A DNA stretch of 64,000 nucleotides from Fusobacterium_C sp036516095 (GTDB taxonomy: Bacteria > Fusobacteriota > Fusobacteriia > Fusobacteriales > Fusobacteriaceae). The DNA lies in the NCBI RefSeq assembly GCF_036516095.1, contig NZ_DATBUM010000017.1:6492-70491 (forward strand), in the 5' to 3' direction. The notes under the pieces were generated by a model. It had not been told where the DNA came from and did not search any database. It saw only the letters and a list, made by a program, of their open reading frames with translations. The position numbers and the translations under genes were made by a program. This document shows positions 40,710 to 49,135 of this stretch, one piece after another; within the stretch, counting starts at the first letter, position 1, and the number at the start of each line of letters is the position of its first letter.

Positions 40710-42959
40710 ATGGCGAATAAAAATCTAGTAATTGTCGAATCTCCTGCGAAAGCAAAGACTATTGAAAAAATTTTGGGAAAAAATTATGAGGTAACTGCTT
40801 CATTCGGGCATATTTGCGATTTGCCCAAAACAAAAATGGGAGTGGATGTGGACAATGATTTTAAGACTTCTTACTCTACCATTAAAGGAAAAGGGGATGT
40901 TGTCAAAAAATTAAAAATGCAGGCAAAAAATGCGAATAAGATATATCTCGCTTCGGATCCGGATCGAGAAGGGGAAGCGATTGCCTGGCACATTGCAAAG
41001 GCTTTGAAATTGGATAAGGGAGAACAAAATCGAATAGAATTTCATGAAATTACAGATAGAGCGATTCGAGAAGCTGTAAAAAATCCCAGAATCATCGATG
41101 AAAATAAAGTGAATGCTCAACAAGCAAGAAGGGTTTTGGATCGTTTGGTGGGATATGAAATCAGCCCTTTTTTATGGAAGTTAATTTCTCCAAATACCAG
41201 TGCAGGACGGGTACAATCCGTTGCCTTAAAATTAATTTGTGATTTGGAGGATAAAATTAGAAAATTTGTTCCGGAAAAATATTGGGACGTGAGAGGAAAT
41301 TTCGAACGAAGTTGGACTTGGCCTCTTTCCAAAATAGATGGAAAAAAAATGGAAAAAGTAAAAGAAGAGAGTTTGGTAGAAAGAGTCAAGCTGTTACAAA
41401 AACAAAAATTCACAGTGATGGAAGCTAAGGTTTCCAAGAAAAGTAAAAGACCACCTTTACCTTTAAAGACAAGTACCTTACAACAACTTTCTTCTTCTTA
41501 TTTAGGATTTTCCGCCAGTCGAACCATGATGTTGGCTCAGAAACTGTACGAAGGAATTGACATCAATGGAAGTCACAAAGGTTTGATTACCTATATGAGA
41601 ACAGATTCTACAAGAATTTCTCAGGAAGCGAAGGATATGGCAGAAAGCTATATTACGGAAACTTTTGGACAAGAATATGTGACAGATGTAAAAGAAAAGA
41701 AAACAAGCAAACAAAAAATTCAAGATGCTCATGAGGCAATTCGACCTACGGACGTATATGTTACTCCAGAAAGTTTAGAAAAAATTTTAGAAAAAGATCA
41801 ATGGAAATTGTATAAATTGATTTGGGAAAGATTTCTAATTTCGGAATTGGCTTCCATGAAATATGAACAGTTTGAAATTATTTGCGAACGGGAAGAAGTT
41901 CAGTTTCGTGGCAGTATGAATAAAATTTTGTTTGATGGATACTATAAAATTTTTAAGGAAGAAGAGGAATTAAACCTGGAAGATTTTCCAAAAATAGAGG
42001 TGGGAGATCAGCTGGAGCTTTCAAAATTGGAAATAAAAGAGGATATGACAAAACCTCCAGCAAGATTGACAGAATCTTCTTTAGTAAAAATGTTGGAAAC
42101 GGAGGGTATCGGAAGACCTTCCACCTATGCTACGATCATAGAAACTTTGAAGAAAAGAGAATATATTGTAATGGAAAAGAGAAGTTTTATTCCAACGGAA
42201 ATTGGTTATGAAGTGAAAAGACAGTTGGAGAAATATTTCTCAAAGATTATGAATGTAAAATTTACGGCAGAGTTGGAAAATGAATTGGATGGAGTGGAAC
42301 TGGGAACGGAGGATTGGATTTCTTTGCTACATCGTTTTTATGACGGTTTGAAAGAAGAAATGGAGGCTTGCAAGGAAGCGGTTCAAGCAGAAGCGGAAAA
42401 AATAATCTTTTCTGATGTATTATGTGCTAACGGAAAAGATTATATGATTGTAAAAACAGGACGTTTTGGAAGATATTTGGCAAGTCCTCTGGAAGAAGAT
42501 TCCAATAAAATTTCCTTAAAGAATATTCCCATACCTATGGAACAGCTAAAACAAGGGAAAGTTTTTGTAAAAGAGGCTTTGGAAGAAAGTTTGAAGAAGA
42601 AAGCCGGACATAGAACGGATATGAAGACAGAGACAGGAGCCGCTTATCTACTTAAGGAAGGAAGATTCGGTAGTTATTTGGAAAGTGAAAATTTTAAAGA
42701 GGACGGCTTGCGAGAGGCTTTACCGATGGAAATTCGAAAAGAGTTAAAAGCAGGAAGCATTGAAAAGATAGATGGAGTATACCAATTTCAGGAAAAAATA
42801 AGAAAGATCAAAGAAGAGGAAGAAAAACTGATTCAAGAAGCGGGAGTTTGTGAAAAATGCGGGAAGCCGTTTAAAGTAAATCGAGGAAGATGGGGAAAAT
42901 TTCTATCTTGTACAGGTTATCCGGAATGTAGAAATATTCGAAAAATTGAAAAGAAATAG
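40710..42959 (+). CDS. topA: DNA topoisomerase I
   Basis: A 749-residue type IA topoisomerase that relaxes negative supercoils. Toprim domain: LVIVESPAKAKTIEKILG and LASDPDREGEAIAWHIAKAL. Active-site Tyr in GLITYMRTDSTRISQEAK. TSAGRVQSVALKLI and GIGRPSTYATIIETLKKREY are further signatures. The C-terminus has one four-Cys zinc finger (VCEKCGKPFKVNRGRWGKFL then SCTGYPEC). I chose the Met of MANKNLV (family start) rather than the upstream ATG at 40692 that overlaps the dprA stop, though the latter cannot be excluded. Confidence 0.96.
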   Translation: MANKNLVIVESPAKAKTIEKILGKNYEVTASFGHICDLPKTKMGVDVDNDFKTSYSTIKGKGDVVKKLKMQAKNANKIYLASDPDREGEAIAWHIAKALKLDKGEQNRIEFHEITDRAIREAVKNPRIIDENKVNAQQARRVLDRLVGYEISPFLWKLISPNTSAGRVQSVALKLICDLEDKIRKFVPEKYWDVRGNFERSWTWPLSKIDGKKMEKVKEESLVERVKLLQKQKFTVMEAKVSKKSKRPPLPLKTSTLQQLSSSYLGFSASRTMMLAQKLYEGIDINGSHKGLITYMRTDSTRISQEAKDMAESYITETFGQEYVTDVKEKKTSKQKIQDAHEAIRPTDVYVTPESLEKILEKDQWKLYKLIWERFLISELASMKYEQFEIICEREEVQFRGSMNKILFDGYYKIFKEEEELNLEDFPKIEVGDQLELSKLEIKEDMTKPPARLTESSLVKMLETEGIGRPSTYATIIETLKKREYIVMEKRSFIPTEIGYEVKRQLEKYFSKIMNVKFTAELENELDGVELGTEDWISLLHRFYDGLKEEMEACKEAVQAEAEKIIFSDVLCANGKDYMIVKTGRFGRYLASPLEEDSNKISLKNIPIPMEQLKQGKVFVKEALEESLKKKAGHRTDMKTETGAAYLLKEGRFGSYLESENFKEDGLREALPMEIRKELKAGSIEKIDGVYQFQEKIRKIKEEEEKLIQEAGVCEKCGKPFKVNRGRWGKFLSCTGYPECRNIRKIEKK

Positions 42960-42980
42960 AAGAGGGGAAACAAAAGAAAT

Positions 42981-44288
42981 ATGAAAAAAGAAGTCATAGT
43001 GGTAGGAGCAGGTTTGGCAGGTTCTGAGGCAGCATATCAATTGGCAAAACGGGGAATTCCCGTTCGACTTTATGAAATGAAAAAACAGAAAAAGACGGAG
43101 GCTCATCACTACGATTATTTTGCGGAATTAGTATGTAGCAACTCTTTAGGAGGAAATCATTTAGGAAATGCTTCTGGTTTGATGAAGGAAGAATTACGAC
43201 TGTTGGATTCTCTTTTGATTCGAGTAGCCGAGGAGAGCAAGGTTCCGGCAGGACAGGCTTTGGCAGTGGATCGTCACGGTTTTTCAGAAAAAGTGACAAA
43301 AATTCTTAAAGAAATGGAAAATATTACGATAGTGGAGGAAGAATTTACGAAGATTCCAGAAGATCAATACGTGATAATTGCCAGTGGACCTCTGACTTCA
43401 GAATTTTTATTTGAAGAATTGTTACGTATCACAGGAGAAGATTCTCTTTATTTTTATGATGCAGCAGCTCCGATTGTAAGTTTGGAATCCGTTGACATGA
43501 CTTCAGCTTACTTTCAATCCCGTTATGGAAAAGGAGAGGGAGAATATGTTAATTGTCCTATGACAAAAGAAGAATACGAGGCTTTTTATATGGAATTAAT
43601 TCACGCCGAAAGAGTTCCTTTAAAAAAATTTGAAGAAGAAAAATTGTTTGATGCCTGTATGCCTGTGGAAAAAATAGCGATGTCAGGGGAAAAAAGTCTT
43701 TTGTTCGGTCCTTTAAAACCGAAAGGTTTGACGAATCCGAGAACGAATCGAATGGATTATGCCGTGGTACAACTTCGACAGGATGATAAAGAGGGGAAAT
43801 TATATAATATGGTGGGTTTTCAAACGAATTTAAAATGGGGAGAGCAAAAGAGGATTTTTTCTATGATTCCTGCTTTGAAGCAAGCAAATTTTATTCGTTA
43901 TGGAGTGATGCATCGAAATACTTTTATTAACTCTACAAAACTTTTAAAGCAAGATTTATCTCTGAAATCTCAAGATAATATTTATTTCGCGGGACAAATT
44001 ACAGGAGGAGAGGGCTATGTAGCGGCTATATCTACGGGATGCATTGCGGCAATGAACATAGCAAATAAGTTACAGGGAAAGGAAGCATTGATCTTGGAAG
44101 ATGTGACGGCTATAGGAGCTTTGATACGATATATCACAGAAGAAAAAAAGAAATTCCAGCCTATGGGACCTAATTTTGGAATTATAAGATCTTTGGAAGG
44201 AAAGAAAATTCGGGATAAAAGAGAAAGATATTTGGAGATGTCCAGACTGTCAATCGAGTATTTAAAAAGTAAAATAAAAATGCTATAA
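42981..44288 (+). CDS. trmFO: Folate-dependent tRNA (uracil-54-C5) methyltransferase
   Basis: A 435-residue FAD enzyme that methylates U54 of tRNA using methylene-tetrahydrofolate. FAD motif VVGAGLAGSEAAYQLAKRGI, the family segment ELVCSNSLGGNHLGNASGLM with its catalytic Cys, VPAGQALAVDRHGFS, FYDAAAPIV, YVNCPMTKEEYEAF with the second catalytic Cys, and GQITGGEGYVAAISTGCIAA. topA-trmFO-xerC order matches Firmicutes. Confidence 0.96.
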   Translation: MKKEVIVVGAGLAGSEAAYQLAKRGIPVRLYEMKKQKKTEAHHYDYFAELVCSNSLGGNHLGNASGLMKEELRLLDSLLIRVAEESKVPAGQALAVDRHGFSEKVTKILKEMENITIVEEEFTKIPEDQYVIIASGPLTSEFLFEELLRITGEDSLYFYDAAAPIVSLESVDMTSAYFQSRYGKGEGEYVNCPMTKEEYEAFYMELIHAERVPLKKFEEEKLFDACMPVEKIAMSGEKSLLFGPLKPKGLTNPRTNRMDYAVVQLRQDDKEGKLYNMVGFQTNLKWGEQKRIFSMIPALKQANFIRYGVMHRNTFINSTKLLKQDLSLKSQDNIYFAGQITGGEGYVAAISTGCIAAMNIANKLQGKEALILEDVTAIGALIRYITEEKKKFQPMGPNFGIIRSLEGKKIRDKRERYLEMSRLSIEYLKSKIKML

Positions 44289-44306
44289 TATCAATAGAGG
44301 ATTACT

Positions 44307-45095
44307 ATGGAAGAGTTTGTTTTATGGAAACAAAAATATATTCATCATTTGGAATTGCAACGAGGGCTTCGTCAGAACAGTCTTCGTGCCATTCAAAAAG
44401 ATTTAGAGCAATTTTTAAGCTATATAGAGGACTGTCAAGAGAAAGAGTTTACCGTCTTGGCAATGAAAAGTTATTTTTTTTCTTTGCAAGAAAAATATGC
44501 AGCAAGTACAGTACATAGAAAACTTTCTTCCATAAAAGTTTTTCTTCGTTTCTTAAAAGAAGAAAATATTGTCAGGGAGGACTTCTCTCTTTATTTCACA
44601 AAAGTGCGGAAGGAAGAAGACGTTATTTTATTTTTTGAAACGGACGTATGGGAAAAATTTCGGAAGTTCTTTGAAAAAAATACCAGGGATAGAGCTATTT
44701 TTGAGTTACTCTATTCCACAGGAATGAAACCAAGGGAGTTTCTGTCTTTAGCCTATATGCAAATTCATTGGGAGAAACAAGAAATTTATTTTTTTCAAAA
44801 GAAGGAAACAAGAACTGTTTTTTTTAGTCAAAGAGCAAAAGAAGCACTTTGGAATTATTGTGAAGAGAAAGGAATTCGAGAGGGGAATATTTGGGATTTC
44901 TCGGAAAAGACGTTACGAAATATTTTTATGAGGTATCAAGAAAAAATTCCGGAACTGAGGCATATGACGATATACAGTTTTCGTCATAGTTTTACCATTC
45001 AGTTATTAAGAGCGGGATTGTCAAAAGTCGAATTACAATATTTATTGGGCTTGGAACAGGGAGAACTATTACAGCGTTATGAGGCGTATCTATAA
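44307..45095 (+). CDS. XerC-like tyrosine recombinase with altered catalytic residues
   Basis: A 262-residue protein with a SAM-like N-terminal core-binding domain (about 5-90: LRQNSLRAIQKDLEQFLSYI, AASTVHRKLSSIKVFLRFL) and a tyrosine recombinase catalytic domain. Compared with XerC/XerD, the first catalytic Arg (TGLR) is Lys in YSTGMKPREF, the His of HxLR is Tyr in YSFRHSF, and the His of LLGH is Leu in LLGLEQ. The Arg of that motif and the nucleophile Tyr in LLQRYEAYL remain. The protein ends about five residues after that Tyr, without the usual C-terminal helix. Position after topA-trmFO is that of xerC/codV in Firmicutes. It may be inactive for strand cleavage or have a different role. 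Confidence 0.8.
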   Translation: MEEFVLWKQKYIHHLELQRGLRQNSLRAIQKDLEQFLSYIEDCQEKEFTVLAMKSYFFSLQEKYAASTVHRKLSSIKVFLRFLKEENIVREDFSLYFTKVRKEEDVILFFETDVWEKFRKFFEKNTRDRAIFELLYSTGMKPREFLSLAYMQIHWEKQEIYFFQKKETRTVFFSQRAKEALWNYCEEKGIREGNIWDFSEKTLRNIFMRYQEKIPELRHMTIYSFRHSFTIQLLRAGLSKVELQYLLGLEQGELLQRYEAYL

Positions 45096-45109
45096 AAAGG
45101 AGTGAAAGA

Positions 45110-46198
45110 ATGGAGAAAAAATGTATTGGATGTGGAATTCCTTTACAAAATACGGATAGTAAAAAAGGGGGATATACTCCGAAAGATTTAACGGGAAAGG
45201 AAGAATTGTATTGTCAAAGATGTTTTCGTATTTCTCACTATGGAGAACATTCTTCCAGTTTTTTAAGTCGAGAGGACTATCAAAAAGAATTACAACAATG
45301 GGTTTCTCCAAAAAGATTGGCTTTGGCCGTCTTTGATATTATTGATTTTGAAGGATCGTTTCAAGATGATATTTTAGATATTTTAAGAGAAATGGATTCT
45401 ATTGTTGTCATTAATAAAGTGGATTTAATTCCCGGGGAAAAACATCCTTCTGAAGTCGCAAATTGGGTAAAGGGAAGATTGGCATCCGAAGGAATAGCTC
45501 CCTTGGATATAGCCATTGTAAGCTGTAAAAATAATTATGGAATAAATGGTATTTTACGAAAAATTCATCATTTTTATCCAAATGGAGCGGAAGTTTTGGT
45601 ATTAGGAGTTACCAATGTAGGAAAATCCAGTATTGTGAATCGTTTGTTGGGACAAAATCGAGTGACGGTATCCAAGTATCCGGGAACAACTTTGCTCAGT
45701 ACCTTTCATGAAATTGCGGGAACAAAATTTTGTCTGATTGATACTCCGGGTTTGATTCCAGAAGGAAGGTTTTCAGATTTGATAACAGAAGAGGATCAAT
45801 TAAAAGTCATTCCATCGACGGAAATTTCAAGAAAAACTTTTAAATTGGAAAAAAATCGTTGTGTAGTATTAGGAGAACTTATCAAATTACAGGTTTTAAA
45901 CGAAGAAGAACAGAAGCCAATTTTCAGCTTGTATGCATCTCAGGGAGTACAATTTCATGAAACAAATGTAGAAAAGGCGAACCTACAGGAAGAAAGAGTT
46001 CATTGCTTGCATTTGAAAGAGAAGAGAAAATTCCAAAAAAAGAGATTTAGTATTGCAGCAGGAGAAGAATTGGTATGGAAAGGTTTTGCATGGCTATCTG
46101 TGAAGAGAGGTCCTTTGCATATTGAGGTAGAATATCCTGAAGGAGGAGATATTGTAATACGAAAGGCCTTTATTCATCCAAGGAGGGTTTCATTTTGA
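45110..46198 (+). CDS. yqeH: YqeH-type circularly permuted ribosome-assembly GTPase
   Basis: A 362-residue GTPase needed for 30S subunit assembly. N-terminal zinc finger with two CxxC pairs (KCIGCGIPLQ and YCQRCFRISHYG). G motifs occur in permuted order: G4 VVINKVDLIPG, G5 near IAIVSCKNNYG, then G1 LGVTNVGKSSIVNRLLGQ, G2 region PGTTLLS and G3 LIDTPGLIP. A C-terminal RNA/protein-binding domain follows. It starts 14 bp after the XerC-like gene. Confidence 0.94.
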   Translation: MEKKCIGCGIPLQNTDSKKGGYTPKDLTGKEELYCQRCFRISHYGEHSSSFLSREDYQKELQQWVSPKRLALAVFDIIDFEGSFQDDILDILREMDSIVVINKVDLIPGEKHPSEVANWVKGRLASEGIAPLDIAIVSCKNNYGINGILRKIHHFYPNGAEVLVLGVTNVGKSSIVNRLLGQNRVTVSKYPGTTLLSTFHEIAGTKFCLIDTPGLIPEGRFSDLITEEDQLKVIPSTEISRKTFKLEKNRCVVLGELIKLQVLNEEEQKPIFSLYASQGVQFHETNVEKANLQEERVHCLHLKEKRKFQKKRFSIAAGEELVWKGFAWLSVKRGPLHIEVEYPEGGDIVIRKAFIHPRRVSF

Positions 46199-46587
46199 GA
46201 GGAATTATTTTAGTGTTGGCGGCTATTATTATATGCATTGCTTTGATGAGCAGGCCGGATCGTTTGACAGAAATAGAAAATGCGGAGCAGACTTCCTTAT
46301 CCTTAAGACATTTTCGGGTGTCTTTAGAACAATATTATCAAGAGTATAAGAATTATCCTAAGGATTTGACACAAGATGAAAAATTTTTGGAAATTTATGG
46401 AAAGAAAGAATTGGATGGAACAAGATCCTATAGAGACAAAAAAGAAAATAATGTAATACATATTGTCGAGGATTTTAAAGAAGTCAGTGACGATGGAGGA
46501 TGGAATTACAATCCTACAACAGGAGAAATTCGTGCTAATTTAGAATTTGACAGTTATCATCAAAAAATTGATTGGCATGTTATGTGA
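46195..46587 (+). CDS. Pseudopilin-like small membrane-anchored protein
   Basis: A 130-residue protein starting at TTG (46195), overlapping the yqeH stop as TTGA, with AAGGAGG about 10 bases upstream. It has an N-terminal hydrophobic helix (IILVLAAIIICIALM) followed by a helix and the C-terminal motif DGGWNYNPTTGEIRANL, which resembles the glycine-rich end of type II secretion pseudopilins. The classical prepilin cleavage site (G-F-T-L-x-E) is absent, so it may stay uncleaved in the membrane. Function unknown; no other secretion or pilus genes are nearby. Confidence 0.7.
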   Translation: MRGIILVLAAIIICIALMSRPDRLTEIENAEQTSLSLRHFRVSLEQYYQEYKNYPKDLTQDEKFLEIYGKKELDGTRSYRDKKENNVIHIVEDFKEVSDDGGWNYNPTTGEIRANLEFDSYHQKIDWHVM

Positions 46588-46601
46588 TAGAAAGGAAAGG
46601 T

Positions 46602-48026
46602 ATGAAGAAAGAGTACGATATATTGTTTTTGGGTGGAGGACAGGCAGGAGTTTTTGGAGCGTATGAGGCGGCAAAGAAAAATCCGAATTTAAAGATTGCC
46701 ATCATTGATCGTGGGAAAATGTTGGATAAGAGGATTTGTCCTAAAGAGAAGTTAGGTTATTGTGTAAATTGTCCCACTTGTGCCATTATTTATGGAGTAA
46801 GCGGGGCAGGAGCTTTTTCAGATTCCAAATTTAACATGGATTATCGAGTAGGAGGAGATGTCCACACGGTAGTTGGAAAAAAAATAGTGAATGAAACCAT
46901 TGATTATGTGGTTTCCATTTATCGAGATTTTGGATTTCAAGAAGAACCGGCAGGTTTAAAGTATAACAAAGTCATGGAAGAAATTAAAAGAAAATGTATT
47001 GAAAACGGAGTGCAATTAGTGGATACTCCTACTATGCATTTAGGAACAGATGGTTCTCGGAAGTTATACCAAAAGATGCTGGAATTTTTAATCGGTCAAA
47101 AAGTGGATTTTATTGTGGATGCCAAAATTACGGATTTAATAATAGAAGACAATGAGATTCAGGGAGCGATTGTCGAAAAAAATAATAAAGTGGAAACATA
47201 TTATTCTAAACATGTAGTCATTGCTATGGGACGAAGTGGTGCAGCAAAAATGATGAAATTTGCGAATACGCATAAAATTTCATACCAAGTTGGGGCAATT
47301 GACATTGGAGTTCGTGCCGAAATTCCAAATATTGTAATGAGAGATATCAATGAAAACTTTTATGAAGCGAAGATGATTTATTATTCCAAAACGTACGGAG
47401 ATAAGATGAGAACATTTTGTAGTAATCCCGGAGGGTTTCTAGCAGCAGAAAAATATGGAGAAGATGTCATTTTGGCGAATGGACATGCTTTTAAAGATAG
47501 AAAATCAGAAAATACAAATCTAGCTCTGCTTTGTACAAAACATTTCACGGAACCTTTTAAAGAACCTTTTGAGTATGCGACTGCCATTGCTAGAATGTCA
47601 GCTATGCTTACTGGAGGGAAATTATTAGTACAATCTTATCGGGATTTAAAACAAGGGAAGAGATCTACTGAAGAAAGTATGACACGTTTAAATATTGTTC
47701 CCACGACAGAAGATTATATCCCGGGAGATATTTCTTTGGCTTGTCCGAAAAGAATTTTGGATAATATTATGGAGTTTATTGAAGTTCATGACAAGATTAC
47801 GCCAGGCTTTGCTTCAGGGGATCTACTTTTGTACTTCCCGGAAATTAAGTTTAGAAGTACCAGATTAGATATTGATAAAAATATGCAGACCTCAGTAAAA
47901 GGGTTATATGCGGCCGGAGACAGTTCTGGTTATGGAAGCGGATTAAATATTGCAGCTGTCATGGGAGTCTTGGCTGTTAGAGCGATTTTGAAAGAAATAG
48001 GTGATGAAAGTGACATTTTGGAATAA
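46602..48026 (+). CDS. FAD-dependent dehydrogenase (COG2509-like)
   Basis: From MKKEYDILFLGGG this is a 474-residue flavoprotein. FAD/NAD Rossmann motif FLGGGQAGVFGAYEAAKKNP, cysteine cluster RICPKEKLGYCVNCPTCAII, then GVSGAGAFSDSKFNMDYRVG, which is the family signature, VVIAMGRSGAAKMMKF and the C-terminal GLYAAGDSSGYGSGLNIAAV. Distantly related to bacterial protein annotated as FAD-dependent dehydrogenases of unknown substrate. The longer frame from 46572 was rejected: AAGGAAAGG immediately precedes 46602. Overlaps ftsY by 23 bp. Confidence 0.88.
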   Translation: MKKEYDILFLGGGQAGVFGAYEAAKKNPNLKIAIIDRGKMLDKRICPKEKLGYCVNCPTCAIIYGVSGAGAFSDSKFNMDYRVGGDVHTVVGKKIVNETIDYVVSIYRDFGFQEEPAGLKYNKVMEEIKRKCIENGVQLVDTPTMHLGTDGSRKLYQKMLEFLIGQKVDFIVDAKITDLIIEDNEIQGAIVEKNNKVETYYSKHVVIAMGRSGAAKMMKFANTHKISYQVGAIDIGVRAEIPNIVMRDINENFYEAKMIYYSKTYGDKMRTFCSNPGGFLAAEKYGEDVILANGHAFKDRKSENTNLALLCTKHFTEPFKEPFEYATAIARMSAMLTGGKLLVQSYRDLKQGKRSTEESMTRLNIVPTTEDYIPGDISLACPKRILDNIMEFIEVHDKITPGFASGDLLLYFPEIKFRSTRLDIDKNMQTSVKGLYAAGDSSGYGSGLNIAAVMGVLAVRAILKEIGDESDILE

Positions 48027-49041
48027 GTTATTTGGAAAAAAAGAAAGTGAGAACCCGGAAGAGCCGGAAGAAGTTTTAGAAGAGCAGCAAATCACTGTAA
48101 AAGAAGGTATAGAGGAAACAGAAAAAAGCAAAGGGATTTTTGCTTCTTTGCACGAAAAATTGTTTCAAACTCGGGAAGGGTTATTTTCGAAGATGAAATC
48201 TTTGTTTTCTTCTCGAAAAGTCATCGATGATGAGATGTATGAGGACTTGGAAGAATTATTGATTCAGTCCGATATTGGTTTGGAAATGACTCAAAAAATT
48301 GTACGGGATCTGGAAGGAGCAGTAAAAAAACAGGGGGTAAAGAATCCGGAGGAAGTTTATACTGTGTTAAAGACGGTGATGGAAGATTATTTAATAGAGT
48401 CGGAAGAAGCATTTCCAAGAGAAGAGCGGAATCTGCAGGTAATATTGATTGTGGGAGTAAATGGAGTTGGAAAAACCACAACCATTGGAAAGATTGCTGC
48501 AAAATTGAAGAAGGAAGGGAAAAAAGTGATTTTGGGAGCCGGAGATACTTTTCGGGCTGCTGCGGTGGAACAATTGGAAGAATGGGCAAAACGTTCCGGG
48601 GCAGAGCTTGTAAAAGGAAAAGAGGGGGCAGATCCAGGTTCTGTTGTCTTTGATACTTTGAGCAAGGCAGAAGAAATAGAAGCGGATGTCGCCATTATTG
48701 ATACAGCCGGTCGTTTACATAATAAAGCATATTTAATGAAAGAGCTGGAGAAAATCAATAATGTAGTTCGGAAAAAAATTGGAGAACGATATTATGAGTC
48801 CATTTTAGTTATTGATGGAACTACGGGACAAAATGCTTTGAATCAGGCAAAACAATTCAATGAAGTGACTCATTTAACAGGTTTTATTATTACAAAATTA
48901 GACGGGACTGCCAAAGGTGGGATTGTGTTCAGTTTATCTGAACTTTTACAGAAACCGATCCGTTTTATTGGAGTTGGAGAAAAAATAGAAGATTTAAGAA
49001 AATTCTCAAAAAAAGATTTTATTGCAGCTTTATTTGAATAA
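48004..49041 (+). CDS. ftsY: Signal recognition particle receptor FtsY
   Basis: A 345-residue SRP-GTPase docking ribosome-SRP complexes at the inner membrane. Short acidic N-terminus (EPEEVLEEQQITVKEGIEE), N domain (YEDLEELLIQSDIGLEMTQK), G domain with GVNGVGKTTTIGKIAAKLKK, DTFRAAAVEQLEEWAKR, IIDTAGRLHNKAYLMKEL, TKLDGTAKGGIVFS and GVGEKIEDLRKF. Either the GTG at 48001 or the ATG at 48004 can start it; I give the ATG. It begins inside the 3' end of the preceding gene. Confidence 0.96.
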   Translation: MKVTFWNKLFGKKESENPEEPEEVLEEQQITVKEGIEETEKSKGIFASLHEKLFQTREGLFSKMKSLFSSRKVIDDEMYEDLEELLIQSDIGLEMTQKIVRDLEGAVKKQGVKNPEEVYTVLKTVMEDYLIESEEAFPREERNLQVILIVGVNGVGKTTTIGKIAAKLKKEGKKVILGAGDTFRAAAVEQLEEWAKRSGAELVKGKEGADPGSVVFDTLSKAEEIEADVAIIDTAGRLHNKAYLMKELEKINNVVRKKIGERYYESILVIDGTTGQNALNQAKQFNEVTHLTGFIITKLDGTAKGGIVFSLSELLQKPIRFIGVGEKIEDLRKFSKKDFIAALFE

Positions 49042-49046
49042 AAAGA

Positions 49047-49087
49047 TTGTAATTGTATTTGAAATTTGTTAATATATGGTTGACAAA
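49047..49087 (+). promoter_or_regulatory. Promoter of pta-ackA with an overlapping inverted repeat
   Basis: TTGTAA (49047-49052), 17 bp, TAATAT (49070-49075). An inverted repeat TTTGTTAA (49065-49072) / TTGACAAA (49080-49087), one mismatch and 7-base spacer, covers the -10 and predicted start, so it could be an operator. It resembles a Rex site in half-site sequence but its spacing is 3 bp too long. Confidence 0.5.
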
Positions 49088-49135
49088 CGGAAGATAAACT
49101 TAACAAAACTAAACAAAGAGTAAGGAGTGGAGAAA

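Noticed and set aside
40692..40710. Upstream ATG as topA start
   Set aside because: It overlaps the dprA stop (ATGA) and could be used, but it adds six residues not seen in the family; MANKNLV was preferred, with some doubt because the spacing to GAGGTG is long.
49065..49087. Rex operator upstream of pta
   Set aside because: Half-sites are similar, but the spacer is 7 instead of 4 bases; kept only as an unassigned inverted repeat.
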